The notes under the pieces: model-generated
The model's input: only the letters and a program-made list of their open reading frames with translations
Databases searched by the model: none
What the model was told of the DNA's origin: nothing
Origin: Onchocerca lupi
Taxonomy: Eukaryota; Nematoda; Chromadorea; Rhabditida; Onchocercidae
NCBI GenBank assembly: GCA_028564675.1
Contig: JAOVVO010000025.1
Location: 211,241-275,240, forward strand
Direction of reading: 5' to 3'
Length of the DNA stretch: 64,000 nucleotides
Made by a program: the position numbers and the translations under genes
Shown: in pieces, positions 47,901 to 62,300 of the stretch
How positions within the stretch are numbered: position 1 is the first letter of the stretch
Layout: every line of letters begins with the position of its first letter

Positions 47901-50900
47901 TTAAATGATGACATTTGATAATTTATACTGTAAGTTCTTTCATTCTATTCTATATTTAGTTAACCTTTCACCCTTGACCTTATGATATTTTGATTGTCTT
48001 TTCCATACTCTAAGTTTCTCTATTCTATTCTATATTTAATTAACCTTTCACCCTCGACCCTATGATATTTTCAGTGCCTTTTCCACAGGAGCTAACGGTG
48101 GAGAAGAAAATGAGTCGTAGTTGCGTAATATCATGGTCTGCACCAGATGATTCCTTAACGCCTATATCACAGTATCACGTTTGCGTGGATAGTATTGTCC
48201 GTGCTGTAGTACCTGGATCTTTTAAGTGTAAAGCACTGATCGAAGATATCGATTTTTCAAAACCGATCAATCTTTCAGTGCGTGCTGTGACCGAGAATGG
48301 ACATAGTCCGGATGCTGCATGTACTATTTCACTGGGAAAAGGTTTTTATTTTGAAAAAATTTTAGAAAAAAAATGGAGAAATAATATTAAAAAATATTGA
48401 GAATCTATTTAAACTTTTTCGATTGAAATTGATTTTAATCTTGAACCTTTTTTTTTCGATATATATTTTTTTTAATTTAGATGCACCAATAGCTCCACAG
48501 CATGTTCGTATCTGGTCGATAACACCCATATCAGCATGTGTTTCATGGTATCCAAGTGATAGCAATACGGAACATGTAATTCTGCTCAATGCGGTAAAAG
48601 TGGGAATGTGCCCTCCTTCTGTCTTTCAGGTAAAAATTAATTAATTAATCAACTATTTGGGAATTTTTTATTTTTTTTTTTATCACAATACACTATTTAA
48701 TAAATTTCATAGATAAGGAATTGAGAAATTTACTTATCATATAGAGAAATAATTTATATTATCCGGTTCTATTTTTATTTCATTTTTTGCACTTAATAAT
48801 AATACCTGTATTTTCAGTGATACCTATTTCACTAATGATCTGAAAAAATTTATAACATTTTTCTTTTGCCAAAAAATATTTACTATGCATCGATTTATTT
48901 TGATTTCTTTGTCAATTTCTTTTTAAAGGTACAATTAAACGGTCTTTTACCCTCAACAATCTACCGTGTCTCTGTACGTACCAAACATCCAAAAGCTGTC
49001 CTAGAACAGCGACCTGTTGAACGGTGCTGCGATTTCAAAACGCTGCCAAAAAGTTTCTTCTGTTAAATCGCTTTCTTATTTTAAATGATATAATTTAAAA
49101 AAAAAAAAAAAACAAAGGAAAAAAACATGATATTACAACTTAGGAAAAATAATGATTAATTGTTCAAATTAATCAATCAAATTATCATTTTTTGTTATAC
49201 AATCTACAGTAGTTTCAATGATAGTTCTCATTTTGCAATAGATAAAAAAACTTGAACTTGATAATATGATATATTGCATTTCAATTCTTTTTAATTAAAT
49301 TAAATTGCAATTTTTCAGTCGGTCTTCCGGACCCACCTTCCAATGTACAAGTAGAAGTGGGTCCACAACCTGGTACACTTTTGGTTTCCTGGACACCGGT
49401 CACCAGTCAACCGTTACCACCATCTCGTGCAGCTGTACATTCTTATCTCGTTTATGCCGACGGTCGTAATATTGCTCAAGTGCCCAGTGTAAATGGTAAA
49501 TATACTAATAGTACCAAATTTTTAATTATTTTTAACAAAATATCTTCTAAAATTTTTTATAATTGTCAAAATCAATTTTTTGAATAAAATACTATGTTGT
49601 AGATAATTTTTGAATTATCCATAAAAAATTTGATCAATTAAACTACAAGTCTTTGATTTATTTTTTTTTTTTTTTTGAATACATAAAGAGTATTTTTAAT
49701 AAAAAACAGCAAAAATTGAAAAATTTCGAAATTAAAATTTCTGATCAATATATAATTTATATTATCTTTATAGAGTGCACAGCATCTAATAACTCATGTC
49801 CAGTAAACTTTTTTCGCCCAATAAATTTTGATCATATTTTAATTTTTTGCTATTTCTTTTTTGTCTATTATATTGAAAATATTTGCAGAGAAATTTTATC
49901 ATTTTTAAAAGAAAAATTTATAACTTTTTCATGGAATTTTTCCTTTTCTTCCTCATAAAATGCTATTATTCAATGCACAATTCCACTGTACTAATAATAC
50001 ATTTATCATTAATGCTTCTTCTTCTTTTGTTCTTTTTTGCTTTTTTTGTTTTATTTTATTTCTTGACCAATATATGAAAAATTTTTTAATTTTTGAATAT
50101 TTAATAATTCCAGCAATTTTTTTTCTTTTTTTTTAAGGAATATTTTAGTATCTAATATGCCATAGTAATTATGCGAAAATCAATTATTTTTCCAATGCAT
50201 TTACTTTAAACAAATGAACTTATTATAAAATTAATTATCTTAATTTCAATTCTATCAATGAAAAAATCATTATCTTTTTCATATTTTCAGCATAAATATT
50301 GATTAAGAATGCAATAAGATGAAAGGGAATTTTAGTTGTTTGAAAAGCATAAACTTTCACATAGCCTTAAGAAAGCGTTTCAATATTTTTAGATTTATAA
50401 AGTAAAACTTTCCAAATTACCTTAATTATAAAAGTGCTCTTCTCAACTTATTCTCTTATTTTTGAAATATTTTCATGACAAGGATAAAAAGAACTGAGTT
50501 CATATAATTAATTCCTCGCTTAGAGACAAATTTGCATTGAAGTTGACAATTTTCAAGCGATTATCGAAAATTATAATATTCTATATGCAGGTTGTTTATT
50601 TTCAGCAATATTCAATAATTAGTGTTATTAAGAGTATTGCACTAATTGTCTTAATAAATAAATTTTATTCGATTTAGGGAAAAAGATACAAATGAAATTT
50701 TTTTTGCAAAGTTTAACTTTACCCACAGAAAAATATAAATTTTATCCACTCATTTTCTTTTCAATAATATATATTGACAGAATATAATAATATATATTGA
50801 CAGAATATAATAATACAGAATACTTATCAGTAAATTAAAAACAATTATAATTAAAAATTTTTTTTCGTTTCTTGTATGGTTATTTTAGCATTTTAAAAGT

Positions 50901-53900
50901 AATAATGCCGAAAAGTTTCGAATTAATTTATTCCGTTTTCTTAAATAAAATTCTTAAGGCATAGTTTCCTGCAAGATTATAATCATCAATATTATAATTC
51001 ATATCACTGTTCTTATCATTATGACCATTCATATCATTATAATCATTCTATTTCATGATAAGCCAAGGAAAGTCATTTTACTCATTTTCTGCCTAAAACA
51101 ATGATATAATAGTAATGCTAGCGCTATACGATCTCATATTTCCAATTCTCTCTTTTTATTTTTCAACTATTATCCAAAAGTTCGCACTCTTCTTTCTGAC
51201 TTTTTTCTTTTTTTTTTTTTCTTTCTTTCCATTCCTTTTTAAAAAATCGTTTCAAACTGCTTCAAAAGCAAGAATGATTGATTACAGCATTGGGATATGA
51301 GAAAAAAACAGAAAGCAAAAAAAAAGAGGAGATTTACATCAGAAATTCTGAAAAGAAAAAAAAAATTGTTATCGAGTTGAAGTTTCCATTTTTTAATAGT
51401 CAAATTTAAATTGATGAATTTAGAAGGGCAGTAAATACAAGTAGCCCAACAAGGAATTTAACCATTTATATGCTTTTCTTTGCATCAAATAGAACAGACG
51501 AAGATTTAATTTCAAATCAAGTATGTTTATCTATTTTTGTTATCATTTGTTGATATTGCAACATAAGTTATGCTTAATCTTTGATCTTAAGTAGGTGATA
51601 ATTATGGGCTAAAAATTGATAGCTTTATGCAATCTTTAAAAAAAAGAGTAGTTCAAGTTAAGAATATTTGCCGATATTGTTCATTTCATTGAATTTTAAT
51701 CTGAATCGAATGAATTTTATTTCCAAGTATTACTAGCTTGGTAAATTATTTCCAAGTATTACTAGCTTGGTAAACTGCTCACTGGATGAAAAAAGAAAGG
51801 AAAGAACAGAGATGAATGTAAATATAAACTCTAATTAAAACAAATAAATAAATTGTTATCACTAAATACGTAGTTTTAATGGGTTGGAAAAATGATTAAT
51901 GAATGGCTCGAAAAATATTCTGAATTTTAGTATTTAAAATGTAACAATATTTGTAGAAATAATAAAATTATAGATCGAGAATTCTGGAAAAATCACACAA
52001 TTTTACACATTCTTCTGATTTGCATATTTCAAATAAATATTTAACTGCTCATTTCATTTTAATTAATAATTAAGCTTAATTCACTATCAAAAATTTGAAA
52101 ATTAACCTTCAAAAGTAGATTGCTTGTTTCAGAGATATTTCCAGAAAAAATTAACACTTGACTAGCCACGAAATTATTCGATATATATAAATATATATCC
52201 AAACTAGTCTTTTTGTTATTTTCCATTACCAGTAATTTATCTCATCTTGATAATTAAAGAATTCCCATCTAAAAAAAGCAATCAATTGACCGGATTGCTT
52301 AATAATTAATCTTATCAAGTGAAGAATCTACTGAATGAAGTATCTCGAGAGTACTACTTTCTAAAATATTTGTCTTCTTATTGAACTTTCAGTCATTTCA
52401 GATAAATATGTAACTTTTCTTATTATGCATTGTTTAGCCGTGACATATGATAAGCTGAAGTCTATAATTTCGAAAAATTATTATTGATTGTTCAATTCAT
52501 GGAATTTTCGGAAAAATTGACTGATTTTTCTTCTCTCCATCTGTTCTATTGTTTCAATCTAAAATGAGTTTCAAATTTTCTCATTTTTTTTGTCTAATTC
52601 ATTTTAGTGATAACAATTATTGGATAATAATATTGACTTTTATTTTTCTTTCGAAAGCTTAATTCCATTAATTAAGTTCTTGCAATTCCAGTTTACTTCA
52701 CTCTAATTAATTTCTAATTTTCTCAATTTTTCCATCAAAATCAAAATCACTAAAGATTGGAAACCAAATATACGAAATGATGAAATTGTATGATAAAACG
52801 TTTTCGATCGATATAATGGAATTGGTAAAGAAAGCTATTGTTTCTACAGACATTTTCTACGGTAATTTTAAATTGAAAAAATCCAAATTAAATTTAAATT
52901 CAAATTAGATTTAAATTAAATTGGAGTTTGAATTAAACTTGAAAAATCAAAGCTAAGTTGAAATTAGTAGTAAATTAGCAATAATGCACAATAATACAAT
53001 ACAACATATTAAAAAATCATATATATATTTTTTCATTTGAAATTAATTTGCAGACAAAGCGTTAAGAAATAGGCTTAGGCTTAGGCTGATGCAATGATCA
53101 ATTATTTTAGATTTTTATTAATGAATCTAACTTTGTCTAGAGTGATGATTTTAGTAATCATTATTGATGGCTGAAAAACTTTTTGTGTCTTTCTTTTTGT
53201 GTTAAATGGATAAAATGAAAAAGAATAGAAAGTACGATCCTTTTTATTATTGAGCAAAGGCCATTATTAATGCTAAAATGAGCTAAAAATTTTCTCAAAC
53301 TTCGATAATTGAATTTTTTTTTCTTTCACTTTCAACATATTTCCTCATTTTAATATTTCATTCATTTCATTACTCCAATATTTCAATTCTTATAATTGAA
53401 TATTTAACATAATGCAAGTGAATTAATCAAAAATCAACTGATTATTTCATTAGGAAATATATTTCGATAGTTTCAAATATACAGAGATAAAACTACCCTT
53501 GTACTCGAATTTGTTCATCATCTATCATGAGTTGGTGTTTAGATGAGATAAATATGGAATAAATTTCGTTTTATTTATCAATATAAGGAATCCCGTGTTA
53601 TTCTTTCATCATTCGTATGCAATTTATGATAATTAATGAAAAGTTCACGTTATTAACATAAATATTTTCGGTTTCTTTTTCTTTTTTTTCATATCAAATG
53701 AATCAAACGCTTCTTATTTTGCATAAAATGAAATTCACGTTACTGATAGGTTATCAAATAAACAAATGATTGCCTCCCTCTAAAATCATAGCATGAATCG
53801 GTAATTTTCCAAAAATTAAACTTTAATTCTTAATGTTTAAACTACTGGAGAAATATTTTAATCCATTTCAATCATTTTTTCAATTATTGAAAACGTTTTT

Positions 53901-56900
53901 TTTTTCAATTTATGAAAATGGAATAAAAGAATGTTTTTGTTTTTTTTTAAATAAATTAAATTAAATAAAAGCAATATCCAAAAAAAAAGAAAACCGATCG
54001 ATTGGAACTCCTCCTCAGACAAATCATCTAAAATAAACTTATGGCTGCTCCTACTCCTGTTAGTTTTTAATTAATTTATAATCTCAATTCCAATTTATTT
54101 TGTTACATTGATAGGAGAGATAAAAATTATCAAACAATTAATGAATGAAAATATGACGTTTGGGTACAGATTGATTTTTTTTTTTTTTTGAAAATGGATA
54201 TCGATCGATTGCAATTAGTACTATTGATAATTTCAAACTTTCATGATAGTTTGAAGAATAGGAAATTCTTCATTTTACATCTTTTTTCACCGCTCTTGCT
54301 TTCGAATTCAAAATACATTCTTAAATTTCACAATTTAGTAATTAAGCATTCCATTAATTTGCATATACAATTTTAAAATCAATTTTTATTTTAGTTCATT
54401 TTTTTTTTTGCTTCAAATCCTATTGCCATTATAAAGAAAATGAAAAGTTTGCAATGATAATTGATATATAATCGTATATTCATATATCGAAAACATTTAT
54501 TTTAGGATTAATATATAAATTTAGATTATGAATAAATTTGTCTGAATAATGACTTATATCTTTGAATCTTGAAATATGATCAGATCAGATCTATTATATT
54601 GCAGGGGAAAACTAGATTTCAGATAATATCGATCCATAAAAAAATGCACTTGCATTTTACCTTTACAAATTAGAAATGTACTTTGCCTTTACAAAATTTC
54701 GTTATGATATATGTTTTATTCATTTAGATATCATTATCAAATTGCTAATATAAAATGAATGGTTTAATTTTAAAATAAGCGAAAAAAAATTATGAAAATT
54801 TTCTAAAATATCAAAAAAATTTAAAATTGAATCAATTTTTTTTCAAAAACTATTTAGCAGATCACATACTTCTTCGATTATCCGATTTTGCGGACGATCC
54901 ACCAATTTTTATCACTGTTCGAACTAGGACAAAAGAAGGTTCGGTATCATCGGATTCAAACGTTTGCCGTGTACCGCGTGGTCTTATCAGTACTACCGAA
55001 CTTGCAAATCGTACTACAACACTTGGCATACAATCACCGAATCCACTAAATTTGGTTCAAACAATATCTGCTGCTGGTGGTACACGATCTTCGTTGGTAC
55101 ATTTAAATTGCGTTTTGTTTGATTTTTAATTCCAAACTTTTCAATCACTTAATTTTCAATCATTTCAGTCAATCACTCTTCTGTCACTTCATTCAAATCA
55201 ATCTTACTTTTTGAAATTGACAAATTTAAAAATTATTCGATCTTACAGAAGGAGAACCTACTTTTAGAAAAACTAAAGAATTGTTGACCAATTGTTAATT
55301 CTGTCTTTTTTTTTGTTTCCTTTCTTTGTTTCCAATAAAATGCATAGATAGGAAGTATTTTAGCTTAAAATTATTAAAATCTCTAATATCTTGTCAGAAG
55401 TCTTCAGCATAATGATTCATCGAAATGCATTTAAACCTGTTTCATTCTCGACAAAATGCCATTTTTAGTTTCAATTTACAGGTTGACATCATTATGCTAA
55501 ATTATTTTAAACATAAACTGATTGTTTTTCTGGAAAATAATGGGTTTATCTCTCTTTCTTTTTTTCTTTTCTCCTTTCTCTTTTTTTTTCTCGCTAAAAA
55601 TTATTGATAAAGAGATTACAAATTAAGGATGAGAAATAAACAAACAAAAAAGAAAAAAAAATTTGTTTATTTTTAAGATACCATCAGTTGTTCCGATGAA
55701 TGTTTCTGGTGGACCACCGATAGTAACAACAACAACAGCAACAACAACTGATCTTTTGCAAACTTCTCAGGGAAAAGTTGCTGCTGCGAACAACTTAATG
55801 AACAATTCCATGTTAATATCACGTTCATCTGTGACAACACCGTATGCAAGTCATCATATTACGCCTGGTTTGCCTTTTTCAATCTTTTCTAACTTCATTT
55901 TCCTGATTAAAACTTCATAATGCTTCAGAAAACTTGTTTGACAGCTCGTTCGAACAACTTATTTGTCTTATGTGTCATTTGCATAGGCTATTTCTTGATG
56001 ACATGTGGCATTGCCCTTCTGTTAAGAATGCCTGCAATGCCTCCTTATCTTTGGCCGATTGTTCATTGAAGGAAAAATGCCCAAAGCCTTAGGCTGATTA
56101 TTTGCAAACTATTTTTTAGCCGCAAGTAGTCGCAATTTCATTTTATCACGCCTATAATAATACTTTATACTTATTGAAAATTTGATTAAAACAATAATTT
56201 GATTTGTCGAATATTTATCCGTTCTCCCTTACAACGAAGATGATTGAAGAACTTCTATTTGTTCATACATTAATCGCAAATGATCATAAATTTTAGTAAT
56301 GATTTCGACTTTTTATCTTGGATTTTTTGAGTTCAATTTCTGATTAAATTGTTCGGTAATTGATTTTCAGGTAGCAGTATGTTAGCAAGGTATTCAGGTA
56401 TCGATCAAATGCATATTGATGAACATCACCAATTGATACAAAATAGCGGTAATGTTGGTGGTAGTGGTAGTGGTAGTGATCTATTAATGACCGTTGGTGG
56501 GCAATTACCTGGTTTAGGAGGGACAGGTGCACCGGTAACAAATACCTTAAACTCTTATAATACCCCAGGTATAGCTGCTACCAATAGTTCTTTGCTCAAT
56601 ATCTCAGGAAATGGTAAATTGGGATATTCTGGTACAAGTGGAATAAATTATGATGGACCATTGAAAAGTTATCATCAAACACCTGGAACATTACATGAGG
56701 TTCATTTTTTAAATTTAGATTGATAAGATTTTTTTTTTAATTTCTTTTTTCCTGTTTTAAACGTCTTTTTTCGCTTTAAAATATTTATTAAATTAAATAA
56801 ATCTGATTATTTTAAGCATATTTATGTTCTCGTAATCTAGAATAAGATACAGAAATATTTCGATAAATCGTTGGGAACTTTTTATTTTGGGAATAAAATC

Positions 56901-59327
56901 ATTAATGATTTTTTGGAAATGAAATTATTAATTTTATTTTTTCCCAACATTTTATCGTGAAATTGACCAATTTTAATCAATTTGTCAGTCAATAATTCCT
57001 GCATATTTCATTAATATATCATCAAATAAATTATTGATAAGTATGGCGTAATTTTCTTCATTGCTGATATCTTCAGAAGAGATTAAATTTTAACTAATAT
57101 ACTATCTTTGCCTTCCTTTCTCTAGAAGTATTACTAATAAGCTATCTAGAATCCAAGGATTCAATTTCATTTGGCCATTAATCAGACAACTTTTGTGTCA
57201 ATGAATGACAAATTTTAATATTTGATAGTTTTAAAATGTTAACTTATACGCTCAGTAATGTTTTTTGAAATATATTTCATGTTCTTTTCGTGACATACTG
57301 TAAAGATGCCAGATTTCGGGTGCGAAAATTATAAATTCAGAACCTTTCTTCCATTTAATTGGTACTTTTCGATTTTGTGTGCGCATTTCATGTTTTTCTT
57401 CTTTTACTTATTGCTTGATTGTATAAAAATTTCGATTTTACTTCAATAGCTTCATTAAATATCTCATTATTAAGAATGGATTAAATGCGAAAAGAAAAAT
57501 GATAATTTAATGATTCAAACTCAAATTGGAAAAAAATTAAATTAACATTGTATCTGCCAAATGAACTATTATCCCAACTTATGATGAGCTTTATCATATG
57601 AAATAAAAATAATACGATTAATTATTATCCTCTTAAATTCTTGCTATAATATGATTTTAATTATTGAAAAATAAAATTAAAATAGCTACAAAATTTTTTC
57701 TATTTCAAATTTCCCTTTCAATGATTAAAAAAATCATCATTTGAAAATAAATTTAGCAGTGGAAAACACCCAATCAATACTATATCTTTCATCCTCATGC
57801 ACTACGTCGAGATCTAACAACTACAGAAGAAAAACCGAGTGTTCTCGAGATGGAACATAATTATCTTCTGAAACATCGCATTCAACCATGGACATTAACA
57901 CCACAAAATTCTCGAACTAGGTAAAATTTTTGTTGAATATTTTTTTGTTTGTTTGATTTTTCAAAATCTCTTGAAAAAATTTTTAGCAAATTTTCTGATG
58001 TTTTTTTCTTTTTAAAGTATAAAACAAAAACCAAATTATATTTTTTGTACACTAATGCTACATCACGAATAAATACACTCTTAACAACTTGCTTACTAAT
58101 TTCTGAAATTCTTATAAAATTTTTGCGTCATTCCTAAATCTTTCAGCTCACTTTTCAATTCTTTACCAATTTTCAATTTAATTTTCAACATTTTTTTTTT
58201 CCAAATTCCCAATTTAATCATTTTTTTTCAATTTTTTTTCAAAAAATTAAAATTTATTAGCAAATTTCAAAACAAACTGCTAAATGTTAACGATCTACGA
58301 TAGTTCTACCGTAGCAAACTGTTGCTTCTACAGTATACGGTTGCTTAAAGAGAAAACTGAGAAGTGATTATCTTCGGAGAAGGGCCTAAATTGAATGTTG
58401 TTAAGAGAAGGAAGGTATGAAATTGCATACTTAAGGATCGTGTTAAAGCTGTTTAGTAGCATTGATGTGAGAGAATTGAAGGCCTTAAAAGGAGACATTC
58501 GACTAATGCCTTTGGCAAAATTGCTTTTTATTATTATCACAAACTTAACATTTTATGAGAAAATATCCCAATCAATTCAGGCATGTAAATATTATAATAA
58601 ATATGAAAAAAAAAAGATGAAAGAGAAAGAGAGAAAGGGAATTATTGATATTTAAAACAATCAGATGAACAAGAACAACAAAAAAAAAAAATATATGGAT
58701 AATATAGAGCTCATATCTGCGTTGAAAAAAAAAAAAACAAAAAAAGTTGATGCGAAAAAGAGGGATGATAAAAGTTTTGCTGATCGATGATTTTTAGTTG
58801 CCTAAATCTGCATTCATTTGTATTTACTTCCATTCAGGCCTTTGTTATTTAATTGAAAAATAAGAAGAAGGAAATGACTAATTTAAGTAAAGTGGTTTGG
58901 TTTTGTTTCTTGTTCCAACACAATAATCCACTTTAGTTACATCCGTTCATTCCTTTTCATTTTTTTTCCCTGTTTACTTTTCTTTTTTGCTAATAAAATT
59001 TCCAAAAAAAACTTCATTTTTATCATTTTAAAAAACGAATCAAATTAATAATATTTATCAAACTTGCTTTTATTAAATTGAAATTTTTTATGTGAAAAAA
59101 AAAGTTTTTATTAAAATTTTTACAGACTTGAACATTATTTTCGAAGTCGTGGAGGAGATGATCGTTCATCAGGACGTTTGTTAGCAAATTTTCCTAATCG
59201 AATCGGAAATTTCTTACCAACTCCGGTTGCACGATTACGTACGGAAGAGTTGTGTAGTACAAGAAGTGAGCCAGATCTTCGACCGATGGCGCTCGATGAT
59301 TACTCCTGCAGGTATCATTCTTTCTCC

Positions 59328-59367
<40 letters not shown>

Positions 59368-62300
59368 CTAAAAGAAAACTAAATCTTCCATAATACTTAT
59401 GGTATCATTGATTGAACTTATCGGGAAATTCTCGGCAGAGGAAATTTTGAGATTCCACAAATTTTCCTCATTTAATTTTCCTATATTACTTTTGTTATCA
59501 GTTTTTTTTTTTTTAAACTATTAGATGTTTCTAAAAGAGTTATTATAGTGATGAAATTTTTTTCGTAAAATTTCTATAAAATACGAAAATTTTGATGACA
59601 GATGGTTTGTGGCGTTATTTGATTATTCACATCATATGAGCCCAAATGCAAATGCACAACAGGAAGAACTTTCGTTTCGAAAGCATCAATTAATTAAGGT
59701 GATATTTCATTTTGTTTTTTTTTTCATCTGTTTTATATTTTAATTGTATTTTTCTTCTTATTTCAAATTAATTAAATATATGATTGTATTGTTTTATTTT
59801 AGGTTTTTGGTGATGTCGATCAGGATGGTTTTTACACTGGACAAATTGGACATCGTATCGGACTTGTCCCATCGAATTTGGTCATCGAAATTGCCAAAGA
59901 TGATCTGATGCCACCTCCACGACGTCGTTCAGATGCTGCTACATCTCTGGAACCATCGTTACGACGAATGCGTTGGGGTTCACTGAAATCACGTAGTTAC
60001 GATCATGCTGGTGATCGTCGACTACCACGCAGCAGGTTACTAGAAAATCATTGATCATAGAAATAATTTAACGTACAATTATATGTAAATGCTGACATTA
60101 TCAGATGATCATTGAATCAGAGTAGATTAATTCAGCATTGAGGAATTTCAGAATAATAACAATGGATAGTGATCAATATCCATCGATCGATCGACGCGAT
60201 CATTCATTACCCAATAGATCAGGTGATTACTTTGCACAACCATTCAGGCGTATGCCTATCGGAGATTATCGAATGCTTTCCGCAAGAAGTGAATATGGTA
60301 GTCGAGGTGGAACAGGTGCTGCTAACGATGATTACGATATGTATCCACCGAACGTAAGGCATACACGTGACTACTACACTTACGCACGTGATCATCGTGA
60401 TCATAGGTTTGTGGGTTAAATGAATTTCATTTTCATTTCCAATTTTGGCTAGTAGTATGAATTTCAATTCACTTGAACTTTTAAACCTGAAACTACTCTA
60501 TCAAATCATAAAATTGCAGGCCTCGTGAGACAACAGCTGATCGAGATCGTAGAGAATATTACATAGATGAAAGAGATTTATCGGAACGTGAAAGGGTTGA
60601 ATTCTATGAACCCGAAGGATCTCGAGATCTTCGAGAACGAGATATGCGTGGTTATCGTGAGATACGTGAAAGTCGAGATCCACGGGACTACCGTGATCTC
60701 CGGGATTCAAAATATCAGCGTGAACCGAGTATGATGAGACGAGATCGAGATTACCTCGACGAACATGATGATCGAAGAATTCGTGATTATAGGTAATCTG
60801 AGGGTAGAAGATGAGTAATGTATGCATGAAAAGACTAAGAAAAATCGATAGGTCAAATGAGATACTAAAAGTAATGGAGCAGTAATATAGAAAACTTTAA
60901 TTTATTCAAATTAAAAAAAAAAAAACCTATCCGAAATCTATCCAAAGAACATACCTCTTTTTACTAGGAAAAATTTAGCAAAATGACACAATGATATAAA
61001 TATAACAAAATACGAAACGAATGAGTATATTAATTAATCTTTTTGGCTAATCCTCATATTGAAGATAAATTTACTTTCACTTATCAATGATTAACTAGTT
61101 TTAGGGATGCCCGTGAGTACAGAGAACAACGTGAACTACCGGAGTATCGTGAAATAAAAAAGGAGCGAGAACCACCAGAACAGGGTGCTAGAGATGGAAG
61201 AAACTATGAGAAGAGGGCTGATTACGGTAGACCTGAAAAAGGTCATGGACCAGTACGAGAATATAATGTTTCAACCGGTGCTGCTCAATCTTATTATCCA
61301 TCTGAAACTGCCGCAGCTATTGAAGATTCAAAGTAAATTTATAGATATCAATATTTTTGCATTTGCAAATAGAAAAAAAAAACCTAGGTTTTTTAGAATG
61401 TGCAGCTCATCTCTTACAATCATTTTAGGCCTGTCTAGGCAATTCATATACAATTTTGCTAGACTCGTTTAGAATATACAGCTCATTTCAAACGACTGGC
61501 CTAGGCTTGTTTAGAATATACAGCTCATTTCATGCGATTTTCCAAGTTCATTTAAAATATGTCGCTCATCTAGAATATGTAGCTCATCTCTCTTAGGACC
61601 AACATCATGCTTCAATAGGATTTCATCCGTTTGCAACTCTCCTAGGCTCATCTAAAATATGCAGCTCATCTTTTTCAACTATTCTAAGCTCGTCAAGAAT
61701 TAGCTGTATATTATAAATTTCTTAAAATATATAAACTTTCATCAAAAATTTGGAAATTTACATAAATTTATAAAAAAAAAAAAAAAAATAACCCTCTCAT
61801 ATCATGGAGTAAAACATGAAAGTTTATACGTTTTTAAATGCGTGATTTCCGAGGATTTTTTTTAAATTCATATCTTTAATTATAAGAAAAAAAATTTTTT
61901 AAGGCATGGTAGAATGAATGGTGGCATGCCTATCCGAAAATTTGTAGCTAAATTTGATTATGATTCACGAGAATTAAGTCCAAATGTTGATGCGGAACAG
62001 GTAAGTGCAATTATAAATCTAACTGTTAGAAATAAGTCATTATCAATTTTGATAAGAAAATAATTTTCTATGAAATTGATTAATTAGAATAAGAGGTAAA
62101 TAATTTATCAAAAGAAATGCATCAGAATGGGGAAAGATTATGATAAGTGATCAAAAGTTTAGGTTGAGTTATCATTCCATGCTGGTGATGTTATTACGGT
62201 ATATGGTGAAATGGATGAAGATGGCTTCTTTATGGGTGAATTAAACGGTGTTCGCGGTTTGGTACCATCAAATTTCCTGCACACATCATCATCAAATTTA

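Larger units (their letters stand above)
43870..48074 (+). other. RIMBP intron 2 (4.2 kb)
   Basis: This is a long AT-rich intron between the SH3-I exon and the first FN3 exon. It contains poly-T runs (near 44128-44146, 46240-46260 and 46590-46605), a GA microsatellite at 46878-46895, a cluster of TAGGC/GCCTA motifs at 47003-47275 and a duplicated 3' end (47942-48089). No coding segment is convincing; the frames at 45195-45380 and 47574-47777 are I/K/Y-rich low-complexity. Confidence 0.55.
49496..54860 (+). other. RIMBP intron 6 (5.4 kb)
   Basis: This is the longest intron in the window and splits the third FN3 domain. It is AT-rich, with tandem duplications at 50769-50814 and 51721-51775 and a short TTAGGC-like run at 53070-53086. 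No coding exon is recognised inside; the frames at 49653-49958, 49883-50077, 51115-51300 and 54188-54376 are F/I/L/K-rich. Confidence 0.55.

Noticed and set aside
48347..48426. Extension of the FN3-1 frame past the exon 3 donor
   Set aside because: After the GTTTTT donor the frame becomes K/I/N-rich and unlike FN3, and splicing to 48481 restores the next FN3 domain in phase.
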